A DNA stretch of 5,275 bases from Parafilimonas sp. (GTDB lineage Bacteria > Bacteroidota > Bacteroidia > Chitinophagales > Chitinophagaceae): assembly GCA_023251275.1 (NCBI GenBank), contig JAHEZC010000232.1:1-5275 (forward strand), in the 5' to 3' direction. Below the pieces are notes generated by a model, which did no database searches, was not told where the DNA came from, and worked only from the letters and a program-made list of their open reading frames with translations. Below, one piece after another: positions 1-5,275 of this stretch. A program made the translations under genes and the position numbers. Position 1 is the stretch's first letter, and each line of letters opens with the position of its first letter.

Positions 1-1155
1 CGGCAGCAGGAAAGATTTATAGACCGCTTCCGGGCAAAGGCATCAAAAGCCGCTGTCGCACAAAGCGCCATTAAGCGCCTCGATAAACTGGAAAGAGTAG
101 AACCGGGTGAAATGGAGCGGCCCAATCTTCGTATCAATTTCCGCGTGGATAAACAACCCGGTAAGATCATTGCAACCATTAAACATGCAACAAAAAAATT
201 CGGCGATCTTACTATCATTGAAAATGCAGAAGCAGAGATCATACGCGGTGATAAGATTGCATTGATAGGGGCCAATGGCAAAGGAAAATCCACTTTGCTT
301 CGCATGATTGCCGGTACAGAAAACTTTGAAGGAGAAAGAAATTGGGGGCACAATGTGGAAGAAAGTTTTTATGCACAGCACCAGCTTGAAGCATTGAATT
401 TGAATAATTCCGTACTTGAAGAAATGAGGCACTCCGGTAGTGGTAAAACTGACCTTGAGCTTCGTTCATTGCTCGGATGTTTTCTCTTCAGCGGCGATGA
501 AGCAGAGAAGAAAATAAAAATATTAAGCGGCGGTGAAAAAGCAAGAACAGCGCTTGCAAAAGTTATTGCAGGGAAAGCCAATTTTTTGTTGCTTGATGAA
601 CCAAATAACCATCTCGATATACATAGTGTGGAATTATTAATTGAAGCGCTGAACAAATATGAAGGTACTTATATACTCGTAAGCCATGACCGCTACTTCA
701 TTTCAAAAACAACCAATAAAATCTGGGAAATTATTGATCATGAAATAAAAGAATTTAAAGGCAATTATGAAGAATGGGCGGAATGGAAAGAGAGAAGTGT
801 AAAGTTTAACGTTCAAAGTCTAAAGCTGGAAGAAGATAAAAAACCTGAGCCGGTAATAAATATAAAAAGTGAAGCACTGAACACAAATAACCGCGAACAG
901 AAAAAAGAATTACTGAAAGTGCAGAAACAATTTTCAAAAGCAGAAGAACAGCTCAACCAACTGAATACTGAAAAAATAAATTTTGAATCCGAGCTGTCGA
1001 AGCCGGAAAATTATGCTGATAAAAATAGGTTTCTGCAATTAGAATCAGGTTATAAATCTGTGCAGCAAAAAATTGAAAGCCTTAATAAACAGTATGAAGA
1101 ATTATTTGGAAAAATTATAGAACTGGAAGAATTGGTAAACAATGAACCATCCTGA
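1..1155 (+). CDS. ABC-F family ATPase, C-terminal part (5' end outside window)
   Basis: This is the C-terminal 384 residues of an ABC-F protein; the frame is open from base 1 and ends at TGA 1153-1155. ABC-F proteins have two ATPase domains and no membrane part; they bind the ribosomal E site and help stalled or initiating ribosomes, and some protect against antibiotics. Residues 6-34 (FIDRFRAKASKAA...) match the inter-domain linker that contacts P-site tRNA. The second ATPase domain follows: Walker A GANGKGKS at 90-97, Q-loop Q126, signature LSGGEKAR at 175-182, Walker B with D199 and catalytic E200, and H-loop H229 (SHDRYF). Residues about 297-384 are a charged coiled coil like the ABC-F C-terminal domain. 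The Walker B region reads DEPNNHLD instead of the usual DEPTNHLD. An ATG at 112 exists, but starting there would cut the conserved linker, so it is not the start. The family is certain from motifs; the subfamily (Uup, YbiT or YheS-like) and any resistance role cannot be decided. Confidence 0.95.
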   Translation, partial: RQQERFIDRFRAKASKAAVAQSAIKRLDKLERVEPGEMERPNLRINFRVDKQPGKIIATIKHATKKFGDLTIIENAEAEIIRGDKIALIGANGKGKSTLLRMIAGTENFEGERNWGHNVEESFYAQHQLEALNLNNSVLEEMRHSGSGKTDLELRSLLGCFLFSGDEAEKKIKILSGGEKARTALAKVIAGKANFLLLDEPNNHLDIHSVELLIEALNKYEGTYILVSHDRYFISKTTNKIWEIIDHEIKEFKGNYEEWAEWKERSVKFNVQSLKLEEDKKPEPVINIKSEALNTNNREQKKELLKVQKQFSKAEEQLNQLNTEKINFESELSKPENYADKNRFLQLESGYKSVQQKIESLNKQYEELFGKIIELEELVNNEPS

Positions 1156-1255
1156 ATATTGCAGAGTTAACAGGCAAATAACAGCTTTACACTAAGATGA
1201 TAATTGCGACTTTAAAAGCATTACGGAAAATCCAAAGGAGCCGATATTTTTTAAA

Positions 1256-1286
1256 TTGGGCACAATGGCAATTTCGTTTATTTTTG
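1256..1286 (+). promoter_or_regulatory. Bacteroidota-type promoter of tRNA-Lys
   Basis: A perfect match to the Bacteroidota -7 consensus TAnnTTTG lies at 1279-1286 (TATTTTTG). A TTG at 1256-1258 sits 20 bases upstream, within the usual spacing for the -33 element. Transcription would start around 1290, some 30 bases before the mature tRNA 5' end, which fits a short leader removed by RNase P. This is assigned from consensus and position only. Confidence 0.6.
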
Positions 1287-1323
1287 CACTCCCCAAAAAT
1301 TGAGCAATAATATTGTTCGGGTT

Positions 1324-1396
1324 GATCTCGTAGCTCAGTTGGTAGAGCACAACACTTTTAATGTTGGGGCCCTGGGTTCGAGTCCCAGCGGGATCA
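1324..1396 (+). tRNA. tRNA-Lys (anticodon TTT)
   Basis: A complete 73-base cloverleaf can be folded by eye. The acceptor stem GATCTCG (1324-1330) pairs with CGGGATC (1389-1395) with one T-G wobble, and the discriminator is A1396. The D arm is GCTC/GAGC (1333-1336, 1345-1348) with a GG-containing loop. The anticodon stem CAACA/TGTTG (1350-1354, 1362-1366) closes the loop CTTTTAA, giving anticodon TTT at 1357-1359, which reads AAA and AAG lysine codons. The variable loop is 1367-1371. The T arm CTGGG/CCCAG (1372-1376, 1384-1388) holds TTCGAGT. The 3' CCA is not encoded (the bases after A1396 are CAG), so it must be added by a nucleotidyltransferase. No integrase gene or repeated copy of the tRNA 3' end is visible. 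Confidence 0.97.
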
Positions 1397-1429
1397 CAGA
1401 TAGGGAAATAAAATATCAGGTACCACTCT

Positions 1430-1470
1430 AAAAGGCCCTACAGTTAAACATTGCGGGGCTTTTCATTTTT
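1430..1470 (+). terminator. Probable intrinsic terminator after tRNA-Lys
   Basis: AAAAGGCCC at 1430-1438 pairs with GGGGCTTTT at 1455-1463, with a single G-G mismatch inside the stem and a 16-base loop. The stem's 3' T-run is followed by CATTTTT (1464-1470). The position, about 35 bases after the tRNA, fits a terminator. The mismatch and long loop make it weaker than a textbook example. Confidence 0.45.
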
Positions 1471-1592
1471 AGGTTTCCAAAAATTTCCGAAAGGCGGTTT
1501 ATGTTTTACAAGCCGCAAATATTTTCACCAAAACCCAATCAATCCCGTGGAATGCAATACTTTTCTATAGATATTCCATCGCTATTCTTAAA

Positions 1593-2957
1593 TCATTTCT
1601 CTCCCTTCAACCTGTCCGCACAATTCATCAGCGCACGAAACTGGTGATAGGTTGCCTTCCATATATGACCCTTTAACGCAGTTTTGCGCTGCGGCTCTTT
1701 ATCCAACCCTTCTTCATACCAGTCTCCATACTTATGGTCTATCAAATATGCCTGTGCATATTTCCAGAGCTTTTTGAATTTATCAAAATAGTGCATGGGA
1801 TCATCCGGGTAAAGGTCGCTCATGATAAGCAGTGTATTCAATCCTTCTGCCTGCGCCCACCAGTTCTTGCTGTCTTTAGTAATAGTTATTTTTTTTGTGT
1901 CTTTAAAATAATAGCCTTCATCATAAAATCCGCCCAGGTCATCATCCCAGCCATTTTGCAATGCATGGTCAACCATTTTTTTACCGACAATTAAAGTGGC
2001 AGTATCATTATGCAAGCCCAATGCATGTGAAGCCTCCATCATGAGATAGGCCGTTTCTGCATCATGGCCAAAAGAAACATGATCGAGATAATGATGCTGC
2101 TGAATGGATGCATAAGATGAATCTCTGAATGATAACGGAGTCCAGTCAGGCTGAAAGAATAAAATGAGATAACCTTTTTTTGTGACCATCACATCACGAA
2201 TCAGCAACAGCATTTCCTCTAAACGCACTCTAAGCAAACTGTCAGGCCATACAGCATATAATTCAGTAAAAGCCTCCAGCAAATGAATCGAGCTGTTCTG
2301 ATCTTTATATCCAATATCAGAAGCGGAAGGCACAGAGCTATTTCTTTGAACAGGTGTTCCGTCTCTTTGCAAATGCTGGTAATAGCCTTTGTGCGCCGGG
2401 TCATGGCTATGAGTTTCCAGCCAGTGAAATGCCTGCCTGGCAAGGCCAAGTGCACCTGTATCACCGGAACATTTATAATAGGCAGCCAATGCATAGATGC
2501 CAAATGCATTACCATAAGCATTCTTGGGAATATCATCCATTTTTGGGCTTCCTTCCCTGTCAACCAAAGTATAAAAGCCGCCATAAGTTTTATCCCACAT
2601 CACATCACGTAAAAAATTATAACCATGTGCAGCGCAACTTTTATAATAAGGCACATCCGGATATCGCAATGCAGCTTTGGAAGCAGACCATGTGTGCCTT
2701 GCCTGTGTCACAATCATTTTATCCTGTGAACCCGTTGGTTTGAAATCATAAGTAAAACTGCTGAGAAAACCGCCATACAAACTGTCAACAGCTTGCGGGT
2801 ACCATTTATTCAATAGTTCCGTTTGAATGGATTTTTCCATTTCCGCAGCAATCTGCAAACGCTTACCTGTGCCATGTTTTAAAGTTGCTTGATTCTGCCC
2901 TATGGCAAGGGAAGTAAACAGCAAAGCAATAAGTGCAGTAAAATTTTTAATGTGCAT
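1593..2957 (-). CDS. Secreted AGE-family (N-acylglucosamine 2-epimerase / cellobiose 2-epimerase-like) enzyme
   Basis: This 454-residue protein starts at ATG 2957-2955. Residues 1-20 form a signal peptide (hydrophobic TALIALLFTSLAIG, likely cleaved before QNQ) with no lipobox cysteine, so the mature enzyme should be periplasmic or exported. The rest fits the (alpha/alpha)6 barrel of the AGE superfamily, whose members epimerise or isomerise sugars at C2 (N-acetylglucosamine/N-acetylmannosamine, cellobiose/glucosyl-mannose, mannose/fructose). Visible family motifs are ARHTW (R87), H225 in NSSIHLLEAF, GHDAE (H298, E301), the NWWAQAE block (W366, W367, E371) and HIWKATYH near the end (H438). These correspond to the Arg, His, Glu, Trp-Trp, Glu and His set I recall for cellobiose 2-epimerase, so the enzyme is probably active. 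The length is usual once the signal peptide is subtracted (about 434 residues). The substrate cannot be told from sequence alone. The gene stands alone, divergent from the HD/PycTM gene, and no Shine-Dalgarno sequence sits at normal distance. Confidence 0.9.
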   Translation of the reverse strand: MHIKNFTALIALLFTSLAIGQNQATLKHGTGKRLQIAAEMEKSIQTELLNKWYPQAVDSLYGGFLSSFTYDFKPTGSQDKMIVTQARHTWSASKAALRYPDVPYYKSCAAHGYNFLRDVMWDKTYGGFYTLVDREGSPKMDDIPKNAYGNAFGIYALAAYYKCSGDTGALGLARQAFHWLETHSHDPAHKGYYQHLQRDGTPVQRNSSVPSASDIGYKDQNSSIHLLEAFTELYAVWPDSLLRVRLEEMLLLIRDVMVTKKGYLILFFQPDWTPLSFRDSSYASIQQHHYLDHVSFGHDAETAYLMMEASHALGLHNDTATLIVGKKMVDHALQNGWDDDLGGFYDEGYYFKDTKKITITKDSKNWWAQAEGLNTLLIMSDLYPDDPMHYFDKFKKLWKYAQAYLIDHKYGDWYEEGLDKEPQRKTALKGHIWKATYHQFRALMNCADRLKGEK

Positions 2958-2958
2958 A

Positions 2959-2973
2959 AGGAATAATATTCCT
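2959..2973 (-). promoter_or_regulatory. Palindrome immediately upstream of the epimerase start codon
   Basis: AGGAATA-A-TATTCCT is a perfect 7+1+7 inverted repeat ending one base before the ATG of the epimerase gene. On the mRNA it covers the region where a ribosome must load. It could be an operator site for a dimeric regulator or simply chance in AT-rich DNA; with a one-base loop it cannot fold fully as an RNA hairpin. The symmetry is seen; any function is inference. Confidence 0.35.
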
Positions 2974-2993
2974 AAAGATAAAAATAATAGGAT

Positions 2994-3040
2994 GGAGAAA
3001 AATTTATTCTCCTCATAAGACAGACCTGGAAATATTTTCC
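2994..3040. repeat. Two short inverted repeats in the divergent intergenic region
   Basis: GGAGAA (2994-2999) and TTCTCC (3007-3012) form a 6-bp stem with a 7-base loop. GGAAA (3028-3032) and TTTCC (3036-3040) form a 5-bp stem with a 3-base loop. Both lie in the likely 5' leader or promoter region of the epimerase gene. The 289-base stretch between the epimerase and the HD/PycTM gene (2958-3246) holds no convincing gene; apart from these repeats, the palindrome at 2959-2973 and the -7 box at 3231-3238, I see nothing in it. No convincing reverse-strand TAnnTTTG box was found. Confidence 0.35.
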
Positions 3041-3230
3041 CGTTCCATTACGTGCTTATACAATCAATAAAAAGGATATTTGTAAATAGTAATAAACAAA
3101 ATTTTCTGAGCATAGCCTCATTAAATTCTTTACATAGAGAAAAATCTTATCTTTCAACGTTGGAGCAAAATAAGCAAATAAAATACTGCCAGCTTTTGCC
3201 CTTATAAATGTTACTCAAAGCCTTAATTAA

Positions 3231-3238
3231 TAAATTTG
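3231..3238 (+). promoter_or_regulatory. Bacteroidota -7 promoter box of the HD/PycTM gene
   Basis: TAAATTTG matches the Bacteroidota -7 consensus TAnnTTTG perfectly. The -33 position has only a weak TGTTA-like match near 3209-3213. Transcription would begin about 3241-3245, only a few bases before ATG 3247, so the transcript would be nearly leaderless. This box decides the start codon: the in-frame ATG at 3208 lies upstream of the box and would not be on this transcript. Confidence 0.55.
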
Positions 3239-3246
3239 CAGTCATT

Positions 3247-4554
3247 ATGAATTACCAGGAATTATCAGAGAAAGTCGCTGCGCATGTATCCATGTTTTAT
3301 ATGCAGAACCCGGATACCGGGCTGCCGTTTCATAATCGCACACGGGTGCTGGAGTTGCTTGATAACGTGAAAAAAATGTCTGCGCATTATGAGTTGGATG
3401 AACGGAATAATTTCATTGTTCATGCCGCAGCGTGGTTTCACGACACCGGCTTCCTTATTCCGGGCAGCAGTTCGCCGGAAGCAAAAAGCGCCGGTGAAGC
3501 AGAAGCTTTTTTAAAAAGCATCGGGGCTAATGAAGATGATATTGCGGAAATTGAACAATCTATCCTTGCTGCGCAATCGCCTCAAAACCCTGCTTCTTTA
3601 CCCGCTAAAATTCTATGCGATGCAGACCTTTTTTACCTGGGAACAGAAGGTTTTAAAGAGAAAAATAAAATGTTGCGGAAAGAGATTGAAGTACTGCAGG
3701 ATCACAGCATCGGCGGCGGTACATGGAGAGAGCAAACCATTGCATTGATGGAACAGCACGTTTATCATACCGATTATTGCCAGATGTTGCTGAATAAAAC
3801 GAAAGCCGATAACCTGGAAAGCTTCAAAATAAAACAGGAAGATAAACTTGCAAAAAAAATTGCACATACTGCTGAAAAAGAACGCAAGGACAAAGAAGAT
3901 CAGACCTCAGATACATTGAATGAAAAAACGCTTGAAGAACTGGAGGAAAGTATCACTTCACAGGAGAAGAAAGCTGTTAAACAGAGAAAAAAACATGGGG
4001 ACAAAAAGAAAAAAGATAACCGGCTTGCAAGGGGAGTAGAGACCATGCTCAGAACATCAACAACCAACTACCAGCGTCTAAGCACGATGGCAGATAGCAA
4101 AGCACATATCATGATATCAGTAAATGCAATTATTATATCCATAGCAATTGGATTGGTAGTGGGAAAGTTTGGAGAAAACCGCGGCCTTATAGCCCCGACA
4201 GCTTTATTATTAATCGTTAATGTGATAGCTATTATTTATTCTATACTGGCCACGAGGCCCAAAAGATCCAAGGGGGTTGTCAGCAAAGATCAAATTGAAA
4301 AGAAAACTGCCAATCTCTTATTCTTCGGAAGTTTTTATAAAATGGGATATGAAGACTATGAATTGGGAATGAAGAAGATGATGGGTGACAGTGAGTATCT
4401 GTATGGCAGTCTTCTCAGGAATTTATATTGGCAGGGAAGAGTGCTGGGGCGCAAGTTTCACCTGCTGCGGATTTCTTATGATGTGTTTATGTATGGGATT
4501 GCTGCATCTGTAATAGCCTATATATTGTCCGCTGTTTTTTTAATTGAAAGTTGA
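3247..4554 (+). CDS. HD domain - PycTM (Pycsar-type, DUF5706) membrane effector fusion
   Basis: The chosen start is ATG 3247 (435 residues, MNYQELSEKV), just after a -7 box; an in-frame ATG at 3208 would add 13 residues and is less likely. Residues about 1-180 form an HD metal-dependent phosphohydrolase domain with H29, H65-D66 (WFHDTG) and D125 or D127 (CDADLFYLG), so the metal ligands appear intact. Residues about 182-257 are a very charged, Lys/Glu-rich, probably helical linker. The C-terminal 175 residues resemble the PycTM/DUF5706 module: a helix with TNYQRLSTMADSKAHIMIS, membrane segments at about 288-306 and 314-336, a cytoplasmic stretch with FFGSFYKMGYEDYELGMKKM and EYLYGSLLRNLYWQGRVLG, and a third membrane segment at 414-433. 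In Pycsar anti-phage defence, PycTM effectors sense cCMP or cUMP and damage the membrane. No cyclase is in the window, so a defence role is inference. The HD domain might hydrolyse the nucleotide signal. The gene is monocistronic here. Family assignment is from remembered motif patterns. Confidence 0.88.
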   Translation: MNYQELSEKVAAHVSMFYMQNPDTGLPFHNRTRVLELLDNVKKMSAHYELDERNNFIVHAAAWFHDTGFLIPGSSSPEAKSAGEAEAFLKSIGANEDDIAEIEQSILAAQSPQNPASLPAKILCDADLFYLGTEGFKEKNKMLRKEIEVLQDHSIGGGTWREQTIALMEQHVYHTDYCQMLLNKTKADNLESFKIKQEDKLAKKIAHTAEKERKDKEDQTSDTLNEKTLEELEESITSQEKKAVKQRKKHGDKKKKDNRLARGVETMLRTSTTNYQRLSTMADSKAHIMISVNAIIISIAIGLVVGKFGENRGLIAPTALLLIVNVIAIIYSILATRPKRSKGVVSKDQIEKKTANLLFFGSFYKMGYEDYELGMKKMMGDSEYLYGSLLRNLYWQGRVLGRKFHLLRISYDVFMYGIAASVIAYILSAVFLIES

Positions 4555-4594
4555 GGGATTAATTATCCTCCATTTCGAAGACATGAATACCTGC

Positions 4595-4625
4595 ATGCGG
4601 TGAGTTTATAATTCAGTTACCGCAT
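4595..4625. repeat. Hairpin downstream of the HD/PycTM gene
   Basis: ATGCGGTGA (4595-4603) pairs with TTACCGCAT (4617-4625) with one G-T wobble, around a 13-base loop. It lies about 40 bases after the stop codon of the HD/PycTM gene and may stabilise or end its transcript. No T-run follows, so it is not a standard intrinsic terminator. Confidence 0.45.
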
Positions 4626-4704
4626 AGGCTGGTAGTTGTGTCGGGCTCACTCTTAATGTACATGGTTGAAACATGAATTGTGAAGAAAATGGAAGGAATG
4701 ATAC

Positions 4705-4775
4705 AGAATTTATTATTCAGTTTAGAGTTGATACCAAAGCGAATCGGTGAGTTATCCAAAAAAATAATAAATTCT
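4705..4775. repeat. 13-bp perfect inverted repeat enclosing 45 bp
   Basis: AGAATTTATTATT (4705-4717) and AATAATAAATTCT (4763-4775) are exact reverse complements separated by 45 bases. A 9-base direct repeat, ATACCAAAG, also occurs at 4731-4739 and 4777-4785. The 280-base stretch from 4555 to 4834 otherwise shows no gene. The arms are AT-rich, which raises the chance of coincidence, but 13 exact pairs is more than expected for so short a region. It could be a small non-autonomous mobile element remnant, a regulatory cruciform or part of a transcript end. Confidence 0.5.
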
Positions 4776-4834
4776 CATACCAAAGAATAAGCATTAAATT
4801 TATTTGTTGATTTCATCACCAATATCTTCCCTTT

Positions 4835-5164
4835 ATGTCTCTAACCCAACTGCGCAAGGTTATTATATTTACTGCATTGATATTAATCTCAATCCAGTTT
4901 GCTTTTGCTCAAAACAAAGTAGTTACCGGCAAGGTAACTGACAGTAAAGACGGATCTTCTATAGCTTATGCCGCTGCCATTTATGGATCAAGAGGCGCAA
5001 ATAGAGTTATCCTCATTACAACAAAGAGCAGCAAGTCCGGAAAAGTGCTGGTGGAATACAATGGTTTTGCAGGTATCGAAAAAAATTCTAACGAATTAAA
5101 TATGCTCAATGCTGATGAGTGGCGTAAGGCAACAGCGGATATGAATGCAGGCGACCGGCAATAG
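4835..5164 (+). pseudogene. SusC/RagA-type TonB-dependent receptor remnant, internally deleted and truncated
   Basis: The reading frame gives 109 residues from ATG 4835 to TAG 5162-5164. Residues 1-25 are a good signal peptide (IIFTALILISIQFAFA, cleaved before QNK). Residues 29-44 (VVTGKVTDSKDGSSIA) are the first strand of the CarboxypepD-regulatory-like domain that opens SusC proteins. At about residues 44-46 this passes directly into AAAIYGSRGANRVILITTK, the hallmark end of the plug domain (usually ATAIYGSRGANGVIIITTK), then GKVLVEYNGFAG and LNADEWRKA, which normally lead into the barrel. Most of the N-terminal domain and most of the plug are therefore missing in frame, and the whole beta-barrel of a roughly 1000-residue receptor is absent. 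In-frame codons after the stop (QELFQNNS...) run only to TAA 5201-5203. It cannot transport. A secreted short product is possible, but decay is more likely. No SusD partner is visible. Confidence 0.8.
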
Positions 5165-5224
5165 CAGGAGCTATTTCAAAATAATTCAGCAACATCGTTT
5201 TAATTTTTCTCTTATTGTTGCTTC

Positions 5225-5253
5225 GCGACCGATGTTGGTCGCTGACCAACATC
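5225..5253. repeat. Strong compound inverted repeat at the window end
   Basis: GATGTTGGTC (5231-5240) and GACCAACATC (5244-5253) are a perfect 10-bp inverted repeat around a 3-base loop. An overlapping second stem, GCGACC (5225-5230) with GGTCGC (5237-5242), excludes the first. It follows the SusC remnant by about 60 bases and is followed by AATATTTTAT, so it may serve as a transcription terminator. Its GC-rich, nested design also resembles REP-like intergenic repeats or the end of a mobile element. Copy number in the genome would decide between these. Confidence 0.6.
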
Positions 5254-5275
5254 AATATTTTATCCCGATGGGCAA

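Noticed and set aside
43..656. Reverse-strand open frames opposite the ABC-F gene
   Set aside because: They lie opposite strongly supported ABC-F coding sequence, have no recognisable domains and no promoter; their length reflects the codon bias of the sense gene.
1548..1578. TGGAAT/ATTCCA inverted repeat as terminator of the epimerase gene
   Set aside because: Only 6 bp with a 19-base AT-rich loop and no T-run on the reverse strand.
1324..1592. tRNA-Lys as an attachment site for an integrated element
   Set aside because: No integrase gene and no second copy of the tRNA 3' end are visible in the window.
2219..2743. Alternative frames of 100-130 codons over the epimerase gene
   Set aside because: The protein sequences show no family features, while the main reverse frame contains the full AGE motif set.
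3050..3246. Possible Pycsar cyclase or other partner gene beside the HD/PycTM gene
   Set aside because: No open frame with cyclase motifs exists upstream or downstream; the flanks are non-coding apart from the unrelated epimerase and SusC remnant.
4799..4830. Promoter of the SusC remnant (TTTATTTG at 4799-4806 or TATCTTCC at 4823-4830)
   Set aside because: Each deviates from TAnnTTTG by one or two bases and neither has a well-spaced -33 element, so no promoter can be claimed.
1..5275. CRISPR array or tandem repeats
   Set aside because: No regularly spaced direct repeats were seen anywhere in the window.

Overview
The window looks like chromosomal DNA of a member of the Bacteroidota, most likely a Chitinophagaceae or Sphingobacteriia-like bacterium. 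The reasons are moderately AT-rich DNA, start codons without a Shine-Dalgarno sequence, TAnnTTTG-type -7 promoter boxes (before the tRNA and before the HD/PycTM gene), a SusC/RagA-type outer-membrane receptor remnant, and a tRNA with no encoded CCA. The assignment rests on sequence character and family knowledge, not on a search.

Layout. Bases 1-1155 (+) hold the C-terminal 384 residues of an ABC-F ATPase, a ribosome-associated translation factor type; its N-terminal half lies outside the window. Bases 1324-1396 (+) are a tRNA-Lys(TTT) with its own promoter and a probable weak terminator. Bases 1593-2957 (-) encode a secreted AGE-family sugar epimerase/isomerase with a complete set of likely catalytic residues. 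A 289-base divergent intergenic region with several short palindromes follows. Bases 3247-4554 (+) encode the most interesting protein here: an HD phosphohydrolase domain, a long charged linker and a C-terminal membrane module of the PycTM (Pycsar effector, DUF5706) type. A 280-base non-coding stretch carries two inverted repeats. Bases 4835-5164 (+) are a SusC/RagA remnant in which the signal peptide and the start of the N-terminal domain are joined in frame to the end of the plug domain, with no beta-barrel. The window ends in a strong 10-bp inverted repeat.

The genes do not form one operon. The ABC-F gene, tRNA, epimerase and HD-PycTM gene appear to be separate transcription units. The epimerase and the SusC remnant fit the glycan-foraging lifestyle of this phylum, but they are on opposite strands and apart. 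The candidate for unusual biology is the stand-alone HD-PycTM fusion. Pycsar effectors normally act with a pyrimidine cyclase, and none is visible here, while this protein carries its own potential nucleotide-hydrolysing domain.
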